DNA of 5,643 bases. Source: Gammaproteobacteria bacterium UBA5338. Its GTDB lineage: Bacteria > Pseudomonadota > Gammaproteobacteria > Pseudomonadales > UBA5862. Of the stretch, positions 1 through 5,643 are shown piece after piece (positions within the stretch are counted from its first letter, which is position 1; each line of letters begins with the position of its first letter). The notes below the pieces were generated by a model, which did no database searches, was not told the DNA's origin, and saw only the letters and a list, made by a program, of their open reading frames with translations. The translations under genes and the position numbers were made by a program. The stretch lies in NCBI GenBank assembly GCA_002408105.1, contig DHQM01000104.1, positions 685-6,327 on the forward strand, given 5' to 3'.

Positions 1-1
1 G

Positions 2-70
2 TTCGCGCTCAGCCCCTCGATCGCCCCCGACTGGGTTGGGCAGTCGGCAAAAGGAATGGTGGGATCATGA
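2..70 (+). CDS. C-terminal end of an unidentified upstream protein (partial)
   Basis: The frame beginning at base 2 is open for 22 codons and ends in TGA at 68-70. It reads FALSPSIAPDWVGQSAKGMVGS. The stop overlaps the ATG of the Rieske gene at 67-69 as ATGA, the same arrangement that joins the Rieske gene to the GST gene. This repeated architecture is the main reason to treat the frame as the tail of a real operon member. The 5' end lies outside the window. The fragment is too short to assign a family, and I do not recognise it. The neighbouring Rieske protein would fit an oxygenase or other catabolic enzyme, but that is only inference. Confidence 0.55.
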   Translation, partial: FALSPSIAPDWVGQSAKGMVGS

Positions 71-366
71 AACATCCCATCTGTAAGACCGGCGACATGC
101 CGCCGGAAGGAAAGGCGCGGGTCTTCCCGTTCTTCGGCTGCGAGCCCCAGGTCTGGCGCACGGGCGTCCGGATCCGTGCTGCGGCGAGCGAGTGCCTTCA
201 CCTCGGCGGACCGCTGGAGTGCAAGGACGGAGCGTTCGTCTGTTCCTGGCACGGCGCGCGGTTCCACATGGCCGACGGTTCGGCGCCCGCGGGTGCCCGC
301 CTGATGTTCCCGCTGACAAGGATCGGAGGTGAAGAGTTGGTCTACGTCTGGGGAGAGACGCCATGA
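67..366 (+). CDS. Small Rieske [2Fe-2S] ferredoxin-like protein
   Basis: This is a 99-residue single-domain Rieske protein. Its two cluster-binding motifs are clear: CLH at residues 43-45 followed by GGPL, and CSWH at 59-62 followed by GARF. Cys43 and Cys59 would bind one iron, and His45 and His62 the other. Proteins of this size normally act as soluble cytoplasmic electron carriers, for example ferredoxins feeding Rieske non-heme iron oxygenases, or as small NirD-like subunits. No signal peptide or membrane segment is visible, so this is not a cytochrome bc1-type Rieske protein. The ATG at 67 overlaps the preceding stop (ATGA), with a purine stretch AAAGGA at 50-55 and GGTGGGA nearer the start as weak ribosome binding sites. 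The stop overlaps the GST start by 4 bp, which suggests co-translation. The electron donor and acceptor are not encoded in the window. Confidence 0.9.
   Translation: MKHPICKTGDMPPEGKARVFPFFGCEPQVWRTGVRIRAAASECLHLGGPLECKDGAFVCSWHGARFHMADGSAPAGARLMFPLTRIGGEELVYVWGETP
351..357 (+). promoter_or_regulatory. Ribosome binding site of the GST gene, inside the Rieske CDS
   Basis: GGGAGAG lies 5 nt upstream of the ATG at 363 and within the last codons of the Rieske gene. It supports this start and, with the ATGA overlap, coupled translation of the two genes. Confidence 0.6.
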
Positions 367-1061
367 GCCTACATCTGATCAGTCACACGCTTTGCCCCTA
401 CGTTCAGCGCGCGGCGATCTCGCTGGCGGAGAAAGAAGTTACGTTTGAGCGGACCTACATCGACCTCGCGAACAAGCCCGACTGGTTCCTCGCAGTGTCG
501 CCTCTGGGCAAGACGCCGGTACTACTGGAGGGAGAGGCAGCGATCTTCGAATCTGCGGTGATCCTCGAGTATCTCGAAGAGACACAGCCCAATCCGCTCC
601 ATCCCCGAGACGCCCTCGAACGCGCACGTCACAGGGCTTGGATGGAGTTCGGCTCAGCCGTCCTCAACGACATCGCGGGCTTTTATTCGGCATCCGACGA
701 CAGAGGATTCGAAGCGAAAATCGCTGTCCTGCGTGAGAAGTTCAAACGGCTGGAAGCAGAACTTGAAGCAGGGCCGTACTTTGCCGGCGACAGGTTCAGT
801 CTCGTCGACGTTGTGTTCGGCCCGGTCTTCCGGTATTTCGACGTGTTCGATCAGATTGGCGCCTTCGGCATCCTAGCTGACCTTCCCAAGGTCGACAGCT
901 GGAGGCAAGCGCTCGGTAGCAGAGGTAGTGTTGAAAACGCTGTTGGCAACGACTACCCGTCTCTGCTGCGCGTATTCCTGCTTCGGCGGAACGCACATCT
1001 CTCATCGCTGATGCGAACGACGCGAAATGGGCGTGACGATACCGCCGATATGGAAGCCTAA
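363..1061 (+). CDS. Glutathione S-transferase family protein (Cys-type active site)
   Basis: This 232-residue protein is of usual length for a cytosolic GST. The N-terminal thioredoxin fold spans about residues 1-75. It has CPYVQR at 11-16, where Cys11 sits in the catalytic position as in omega- and beta-like classes. It also has SPLGKTPVLL at 46-55 with the cis-proline Pro52, and ES at 63-64 for the glutathione gamma-glutamyl group. The all-helical C-terminal domain carries FAGDRFSLVD, the usual N-capping region. A Cys-type GST usually carries out thiol transfer, deglutathionylation or glutathione-lyase chemistry rather than classical conjugation. An SspA-like regulatory role is a weaker alternative. 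The ATG overlaps the Rieske stop (ATGA), and GGGAGAG at 351-357 is a good ribosome binding site 5 nt upstream. The hydrophilic tail after about residue 217 looks like a family-variable end. The substrate is unknown. Confidence 0.9.
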   Translation: MSLHLISHTLCPYVQRAAISLAEKEVTFERTYIDLANKPDWFLAVSPLGKTPVLLEGEAAIFESAVILEYLEETQPNPLHPRDALERARHRAWMEFGSAVLNDIAGFYSASDDRGFEAKIAVLREKFKRLEAELEAGPYFAGDRFSLVDVVFGPVFRYFDVFDQIGAFGILADLPKVDSWRQALGSRGSVENAVGNDYPSLLRVFLLRRNAHLSSLMRTTRNGRDDTADMEA

Positions 1062-1091
1062 GCCATGTCCCTATCTCCTTTTCGAAGTGGC

Positions 1092-1341
1092 TGACCTGTT
1101 CCTCTTTGAGTCCGCGTTTATGACTTCACTCTGTTCAGGTTTTGTTGGTGATACTCCCACGGGATGGGCCCGTCGAGGCTCGTGAGGGGGCAGTGATGGT
1201 TGTGGCCGTTATGCCAGGCCGCCAATCAGCTCGCGGGCAGCGCATGGTGAACAGACACTCGTTGAGGTGTTCGCGCCGTAGGCGGCCATTGAGGCATTCG
1301 ACGAAGCCGTTCTGCAGCGGGCTGCAGTGGGCAGGGGGTGC
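1092..1341 (-). mobile_element. Remnant of an IS3-family insertion sequence (3' end)
   Basis: The minus strand encodes the decayed end of an IS3-family transposase (see the pseudogene entry). It is followed by about 26 bp of non-coding DNA that ends in ACAGGTCA, so on the plus strand the element would begin TGACCTGTTCC at 1092. IS3-family elements typically end in 5'-TG...CA-3', and TGACCTG-like termini occur in the family. The left part of the element, orfA and most of orfB are absent. Transposase similarity stops at about 1332-1341. No partner inverted repeat or target duplication can be sought, because the other end is missing. The family assignment rests on the protein motifs. The exact terminus is inferred. 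Confidence 0.7.
1118..1341 (-). pseudogene. IS3-family transposase orfB, C-terminal fragment with frameshifts
   Basis: This is the C-terminal part of the rve integrase domain of an IS3-family OrfB. One minus-strand frame reads QNGFVECLNGRLRREHLNE followed by CLFTM (about 1314 down to 1256), which matches the hallmark QNGFVESFNGRLRDECLNE-type segment around the last catalytic Glu of the DDE triad. The alignment then continues in a second frame as AARELIG (about 1230) and in a third as AAWHNGHNHH, then LDGPIPWEYHQQN. It stops at TAA, the complement of 1118-1120. The expected family order is ARELIAAW, then NHHRPH, then PWEYHQ, so at least two indels have broken the gene. It also lacks everything upstream of the fragment. 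It is non-functional as a transposase. Confidence 0.75.
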
Positions 1342-1358
1342 TGCGAGCGCCCCCGGGC

Positions 1359-1387
1359 TTGCGAGTCGCTGGGTGCTTGTCTATGCT
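1359..1387 (+). promoter_or_regulatory. Possible sigma-70 promoter for the acyl-CoA synthetase gene
   Basis: TTGCGA at 1359-1364 (three to four matches to the -35 consensus) and TATGCT at 1382-1387 (four matches to TATAAT) are separated by exactly 17 bp. The site lies just past the IS remnant and about 87 bp upstream of the preferred ATG at 1474. In GC-rich DNA such matches arise by chance, so this is only a candidate. Confidence 0.25.
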
Positions 1388-1461
1388 CGCTGGCTGCCCG
1401 ATCAACCCCAAAACAATAACAAGCCGGCGCCTGGGTGCAGCTGCCCGACAAGTTGGCGCAC

Positions 1462-1467
1462 AGGGAG
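1462..1467 (+). promoter_or_regulatory. Ribosome binding site that decides the acyl-CoA synthetase start
   Basis: AGGGAG lies 6 nt upstream of the ATG at 1474. It favours that start over the in-frame GTG at 1435, which lies 13 codons upstream and has no comparable site before it. Confidence 0.6.
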
Positions 1468-1473
1468 TTTCCG

Positions 1474-3024
1474 ATGATGTATCCGTCCATTCAAGCGGCG
1501 AAGACGCCAGACAAGCCCGCCTACATCATGGCCAGCACTGGCCAGGTTGTGACCTACAGGGAGCTCAACGAGCGCTCGATCCAGGTCTCCCGCTTGTTGC
1601 GTCGCCTTGGCCTGCAAGCGGGTGACCACATCGCGATGTATATGGAGAACCACCCCTGGTTTCACATCATCGGTTTTGGGGCCCATCGGGCGGGCCTGTA
1701 CTTCACGCCGATCAGTTCTCGGCTGACTGCCGATGAAGTGGACTACATCGTGGGTGACTGTATGGCCAAGGTGTTTGTCACCTCCTCCGGCAAGGCCGAT
1801 GTCGCCGCACAGCTTGTTGAAAAAATGCCGCAAGTCAGTGCCCGTTTCATGGTCGGTACGCCCGTGGCCGGGTATGAGTGTTTTGAAACCGCGGTCTTGG
1901 CCGAGTCCACTGAGCCGCTCCCAGATGAGACCGCCGGTTCGGAAATGCTCTACTCGTCGGGCACAACGGGCCGTCCGAAGGGCATTTTGCGCCCGCTCAG
2001 CGGCGAGCCAATCGAAGCTCCAACGCGCACCACGCTGAGCCTGCCTGACCGCTACGGGTACGACGAAAACACCGTCTATCTGTCCCCTGCCCCGCTTTAC
2101 CACGCGGCGCCCCTGGCCTACAACCGGTGCATCCTGTGCGTCGGTGGAACCGTGGTGATCATGGAGAAATTCGACCCTGAGGAAGCTTTGCAGCTGATCG
2201 AACGGTATCGGGTGACCCACAGCCAATGGGTGCCGACCATGTTTGTGCGCATGCTCAAACTGCCAGAAGAGCAGCGCACCTGCTACGACCTGTCTTCGCT
2301 GCAAAGTGCAGTGCACGCTGCAGCGCCCTGTCCAATCGAAATTAAACGCCAGATGATCGATTGGTGGGGACCGGTTCTGTATGAATACTATGCCGGCTCC
2401 GAAGGCAATGGAGGCACGGCGATCAATTCTGAAGAATGGCTTGCCCACCCAGGTTCTGTCGGGCGCAGCTATGGGCCACCGATTCACATTTGCAACGACG
2501 CCGGGGAGCCCGTGCCCAACGGCCAATCGGGAACCATCTATTTCGAGAGCGGCCCGGCTTTTGAATACCACAATGACCCGGCCAAGACACGGGACTCGCG
2601 TCACCCGCAAAACGACCAACTCACCACCCTCGGTGACGTTGGCTATCTGGATGACGAGGGCTATCTCTACCTAACCGACCGCAAGGCCTTCATGATCATC
2701 TCCGGCGGGGTGAACATCTATCCGCAGGAAACCGAAAACCTGCTGATCACCCACCCCAAGGTCGCCGACTGTGCGGTCATTGGGGTGCCGAACCCCGATT
2801 TTGGTGAAGAAGTGAAAGCCGTGGTGCAACCGATGGACATGGGCGAGGCTGGGCCTGAACTGGAGGCAGAACTGATCCAGTTTTGCCGCGACAACCTCTC
2901 GCACATCAAGTGCCCGAGGTCGATCGACTTCATGGCCGATTTGCCCCGCCACCCCACCGGTAAGCTCTACAAGCGCTTGCTCAAAGACCGGTACTGGGGC
3001 GACCACAGCACCCGAATCGTGTGA
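1474..3024 (+). CDS. Acyl-CoA synthetase / AMP-dependent ligase
   Basis: This is a class I adenylate-forming enzyme of 516 residues, a normal length. It activates a carboxylic acid with ATP to an acyl-adenylate and then forms the CoA thioester in the cytoplasm. The core motifs are intact (numbered from this ATG): the phosphate-binding loop YSSGTTGRPKG at 160-170, YYAGSEGN at 305-312, GDVGY with the ribose-binding Asp388, TDRK with Arg403 at the domain hinge, GGVNIYPQE shortly after, and PTGK with the catalytic Lys497. This resembles fatty-acyl or aryl-CoA ligases (FadD-like), but the acyl-pocket sequence does not reveal the substrate. The frame extends upstream to a GTG at 1435. ATG 1474 is preferred because AGGGAG lies 6 nt before it and the protein then begins MMYPSIQAAKTPDKPAY, a usual family start. 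ATG 1477 is equally possible. It stands alone, downstream of an IS remnant and convergent with the ATPase gene. Confidence 0.9.
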   Translation: MMYPSIQAAKTPDKPAYIMASTGQVVTYRELNERSIQVSRLLRRLGLQAGDHIAMYMENHPWFHIIGFGAHRAGLYFTPISSRLTADEVDYIVGDCMAKVFVTSSGKADVAAQLVEKMPQVSARFMVGTPVAGYECFETAVLAESTEPLPDETAGSEMLYSSGTTGRPKGILRPLSGEPIEAPTRTTLSLPDRYGYDENTVYLSPAPLYHAAPLAYNRCILCVGGTVVIMEKFDPEEALQLIERYRVTHSQWVPTMFVRMLKLPEEQRTCYDLSSLQSAVHAAAPCPIEIKRQMIDWWGPVLYEYYAGSEGNGGTAINSEEWLAHPGSVGRSYGPPIHICNDAGEPVPNGQSGTIYFESGPAFEYHNDPAKTRDSRHPQNDQLTTLGDVGYLDDEGYLYLTDRKAFMIISGGVNIYPQETENLLITHPKVADCAVIGVPNPDFGEEVKAVVQPMDMGEAGPELEAELIQFCRDNLSHIKCPRSIDFMADLPRHPTGKLYKRLLKDRYWGDHSTRIV

Positions 3025-3088
3025 CCCCACCGTCCTGGCACCCGGGCGGCACGGCGAGTGCGCAGTGCTACACCACTCCACCCGTGGT

Positions 3089-5230
3089 TCACGTCAGCTG
3101 TTCGATGTGCCGGCGCAGCAGTGTTTTTTCCAGCTCAACCAAGACCAGCACAGAAGACGCGACCGCAAGGATGCGAACCCATTGGGCGAAGTCAATGGCC
3201 GTGGTGTGAAACAGGGTCTGCATGGGCCCAAGGTAGGTGAAGGCCAGCTGCACCCCAAGCAGGGCGCCAGTGGCGTAAAACACGTACCGGTTGCCGGTCA
3301 AGCCGGATCGGGTCAGCGCCGGTGCAAGCAGGTGACGTGCGCTGTACAGGTAGAAAACCTCGAACATGACCAGTGTGTTAACGGCCACCGTGCGTGCAGT
3401 TTCTAGGTCGGACCCGGCCTCCCGCTCCCACACAAACAGGCCGAAGGTGCCGCACACAAGAATGGCGGAAACAAACAGCACCCGCCAGATCAAAAAACCT
3501 GAAAGCAAGGGTTCCCGCGGGTCTCTCGGCGGGCGCTGCATGACGTTCCGCTCCGCGGGCTCGAACGCCAGAGTAAGGGCCAGGGTCACCGCAGTGACCA
3601 TGTTGATCCATAGAATCTGCGCCGCCGAGATGGGCAGCGCGCGACCCATGGCGATCGCAGCGATGAGGGTAAAGGCTTCCCCACCATTGGTGGGGAGGAT
3701 GAAAAGGATCGACTTTTTCAGGTTGTCGTAGACCGTCCGCCCCTCTTCCACGGCCTGAACAATGGTGCTGAAGTTGTCGTCCGTCAGCACCATCTCGGCG
3801 GCCTCCTTGGCCGCTTCAGTGCCCTTGCCACCCATGGCCACACCGACATCTGCCCGTTTGAGTGCAGGTGTGTCATTGACGCCGTCACCGGTCATGGCGA
3901 CCACATCGCCGTTGGCCTGCAAGGCCTCCACCAACTGCAGCTTCTGCTCCGGCGAGACCCGGGCGAAAATGCTGTGGTCGCGCACGAGCTGCCGCCGTGC
4001 GGTCTCGTCACAGCCGGCCAGGACGTCACCGATGATGACATTGCTGCCCACACCAATGCCGATCTGTCCCCCGATTGCGGCGGCGGTTTTCGCGTGGTCA
4101 CCAGTGATCATCTTGACCCCAATTCCTGCGGATCGGCATGCCTGAACTGCCGCAACGGCCTCCTCACGTGGTGGGTCGATGATGCCGACCACCCCCAGCA
4201 ATGTGAGCCCAACCCCCACATCGCCGAAGTTCAGGTCTTGCTGGTCGCCGGCGACTGCTTTGCATGCGATGGCGAGCAACCGCTGGCCGCGCTGGCCCAT
4301 GGATTCCATCAAGGCCTCCCAGTATGGGGCATCGAGTGGAACGTCCTCCCCACGCATCCGCTGCAAATGACAGCGCCCAAGCAGCGTTTCCGGAGCACCC
4401 TTGAGGTAGATGAACCCATGACCTGCGCGGTCGTGGTGCAAGGTCGCCATAAAGCGGTGTTGGGACTCGAATGGAATGGCATCGACACGGGGGAACTGCT
4501 GGTGGATGCGACCATGGTCGAGTCCGGCCTTGAGTGCCAAGGTGATGAGAGCACCCTCCGTCGGATCACCGGTCAGGGCCCATTGGCCGCCGCACTCGCT
4601 GATGCTCGCGTCGTTGCAAAGCAGCACGGCTTGAGCGACCTCGCGCAGCAGCGGCAACTCTTCCAGGGTGATCGCGGTTCCATTCAGGTTGAAGCCGCCC
4701 AAGGGCGCGTACCCGACGCCGGTCACTTCGCACACGCCGGCTCCAGTAGCGACGGTTTGCACGGTCATTTCATTGCGGGTCAGGGTGCCGGTCTTGTCAG
4801 AACAGATCACAGTCACCGAACCCAGGGTTTCGACCGCAGGCAAACGCCGGACAATGGCGTTGTTTCTGGCCATTCGCTGTACCCCGATGGCCAGGGTGAT
4901 GGTCATGATCGCCGGCAGTCCCTCTGGGATACCGGCCACTGCAAGGCCGACGGCGGCCAGCAACATGTCGCCGACGGGATACTGCTGGACCAGGGTTCCA
5001 AAGAGGAAGGTGATGGCGGCAATCAGGCCGATGGCGCCGGTCAGCCACTTTGCGAAGGTCGCCATCTGCCGAACAAGGGGGGTGGTCAGCTGGGGCACGT
5101 CGCGCAACAGGTGTCCGATGTGGCCGATTTCCGTCTGTTCTGCGGTGGCAACCACCACGCCCTGTGCTTGTCCGTAGGTCACCAGCGTGCCAGAGAACGC
5201 CATGCCCGCTCGATCGCCGAGCGCGGCGCC
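3089..5230 (-). CDS. P2-type cation-transporting ATPase, N-terminally truncated
   Basis: About 711 residues of an E1-E2 cation ATPase with an intact C terminus. Recognisable sequence starts at [12 protein letters not shown] in the actuator domain and runs to the stop at 3089-3091. The order is M3-M4 with IPEGLPA, DKTGTLT with the phosphorylated Asp (codon 4796-4798), nucleotide-domain motifs GDPTEGAL and KGAPE, then [12 protein letters not shown] and MTGDGVND of the phosphorylation domain, then M5-M10. PEGLP in M4 and NGGE in M5 place it with Ca2+/cation P2 pumps, but M6 reads NMVTAV, without the Asp of SERCA. The cation is therefore uncertain. M1, M2 and the TGES loop, about 180-200 residues, are missing, so it could not pump as encoded here. 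The frame stays open to an ATG at 5458, but that extra stretch is antisense to ureG and is not ATPase sequence. The gene is convergent with the acyl-CoA synthetase, 64 bp apart. Confidence 0.88.
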   Translation of the reverse strand, partial: GAALGDRAGMAFSGTLVTYGQAQGVVVATAEQTEIGHIGHLLRDVPQLTTPLVRQMATFAKWLTGAIGLIAAITFLFGTLVQQYPVGDMLLAAVGLAVAGIPEGLPAIMTITLAIGVQRMARNNAIVRRLPAVETLGSVTVICSDKTGTLTRNEMTVQTVATGAGVCEVTGVGYAPLGGFNLNGTAITLEELPLLREVAQAVLLCNDASISECGGQWALTGDPTEGALITLALKAGLDHGRIHQQFPRVDAIPFESQHRFMATLHHDRAGHGFIYLKGAPETLLGRCHLQRMRGEDVPLDAPYWEALMESMGQRGQRLLAIACKAVAGDQQDLNFGDVGVGLTLLGVVGIIDPPREEAVAAVQACRSAGIGVKMITGDHAKTAAAIGGQIGIGVGSNVIIGDVLAGCDETARRQLVRDHSIFARVSPEQKLQLVEALQANGDVVAMTGDGVNDTPALKRADVGVAMGGKGTEAAKEAAEMVLTDDNFSTIVQAVEEGRTVYDNLKKSILFILPTNGGEAFTLIAAIAMGRALPISAAQILWINMVTAVTLALTLAFEPAERNVMQRPPRDPREPLLSGFLIWRVLFVSAILVCGTFGLFVWEREAGSDLETARTVAVNTLVMFEVFYLYSARHLLAPALTRSGLTGNRYVFYATGALLGVQLAFTYLGPMQTLFHTTAIDFAQWVRILAVASSVLVLVELEKTLLRRHIEQLT

Positions 5231-5254
5231 ACCGGTTGCTACAACCTGCGCCCG

Positions 5255-5258
<4 letters not shown>
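5222..5258. other. Breakpoint joining the truncated ATPase gene to the ureG region
   Basis: Minus-strand ATPase similarity ends at codon ALGDR (about 5224). Plus-strand UreG similarity begins at LRVGIGG (5258). Fewer than about 40 bp lie between, and they contain the palindrome GGCGCC at 5225-5230. The ATPase lacks its N-terminal 180-200 residues here and the ureG start has no ribosome binding site, so two unrelated sequences appear to be joined directly. No repeat or IS end is visible at the join. Confidence 0.7.

Positions 5259-5643
<385 letters not shown>

Noticed and set aside
65..364. 99-codon minus-strand open frame opposite the Rieske gene
   Set aside because: It is Arg/Pro-rich with no motif and lies exactly antisense to a protein with intact Rieske ligands. 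It is a GC-rich shadow frame.
1312..1327. Repeated CTGCAG separated by CGGG, as a possible operator
   Set aside because: It falls inside the transposase codons for SPLQNG and is explained by coding sequence. Two short palindromes by chance are not evidence of a regulator site.
1142..1625. Plus-strand open frames of 95-111 codons over the IS remnant and the synthetase start
   Set aside because: They overlap the transposase fossil and the start of the synthetase gene in other frames, with no motifs or good ribosome binding sites.
1402..2619. 405-codon minus-strand open frame opposite the acyl-CoA synthetase
   Set aside because: Long, but fully antisense to a gene with all adenylation motifs. 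It is rich in His, Gly and Arg without recognisable domains, as expected of an antisense frame in high-GC DNA.
3072..3088. Hairpin ACCAC-7 nt-GTGGT between the convergent acyl-CoA synthetase and ATPase genes, as a terminator
   Set aside because: The stem is only 5 bp and no T-run follows on either strand. Terminators for these two genes may exist but cannot be supported from the sequence.
4668..5177. 169-codon plus-strand open frame opposite the ATPase
   Set aside because: It is antisense to the conserved phosphorylation-site and M3-M4 region. The composition is low-complexity and no family is recognisable.

Overview
The window reads as high-GC proteobacterial DNA. The codon use favours G/C, and the protein families (a small Rieske ferredoxin, a Cys-type glutathione transferase, an acyl-CoA synthetase, a P2-type cation ATPase, UreG) fit soil or water Alpha-, Beta- or Gammaproteobacteria. 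No rRNA, tRNA or other marker allows a closer placement, so the organism call is an inference.

Layout. (1) Positions 1-1061 hold a compact plus-strand operon: the last 22 codons of an unidentified protein, a 99-residue Rieske [2Fe-2S] protein and a 232-residue glutathione S-transferase. Both gene junctions are 4-bp ATGA overlaps, which suggests translational coupling. (2) Positions about 1092-1341 hold a decayed 3' end of an IS3-family insertion sequence on the minus strand. Its transposase homology is spread over three frames, and a plausible IS terminus lies at 1092. (3) Positions 1474-3024 hold a complete acyl-CoA synthetase (AMP-forming) on the plus strand, with a good ribosome binding site and a possible promoter next to the IS remnant. 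(4) Positions 3089 to about 5230, minus strand and convergent with the synthetase, hold a P2-type cation-transporting ATPase. It is complete at its C terminus but lacks its first roughly 180-200 residues. (5) Positions about 5255-5643 hold the start of the urease accessory GTPase gene ureG on the plus strand, cut by the window end.

The Rieske/GST operon and the acyl-CoA synthetase could both belong to organic-compound catabolism, but no substrate is identifiable. The IS remnant separates them, so they need not have a shared history. The ATPase is broken exactly where the ureG region begins, with no intergenic DNA and no N-terminal half of the ATPase. That is either a recombination breakpoint or a chimeric join in the assembly, and it is the most important thing to check. 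I see no convincing undescribed system. The more interesting leads are the coupled Rieske-GST pair, the ATPase/ureG breakpoint, and an ATPase ion site that lacks the expected M6 aspartate.
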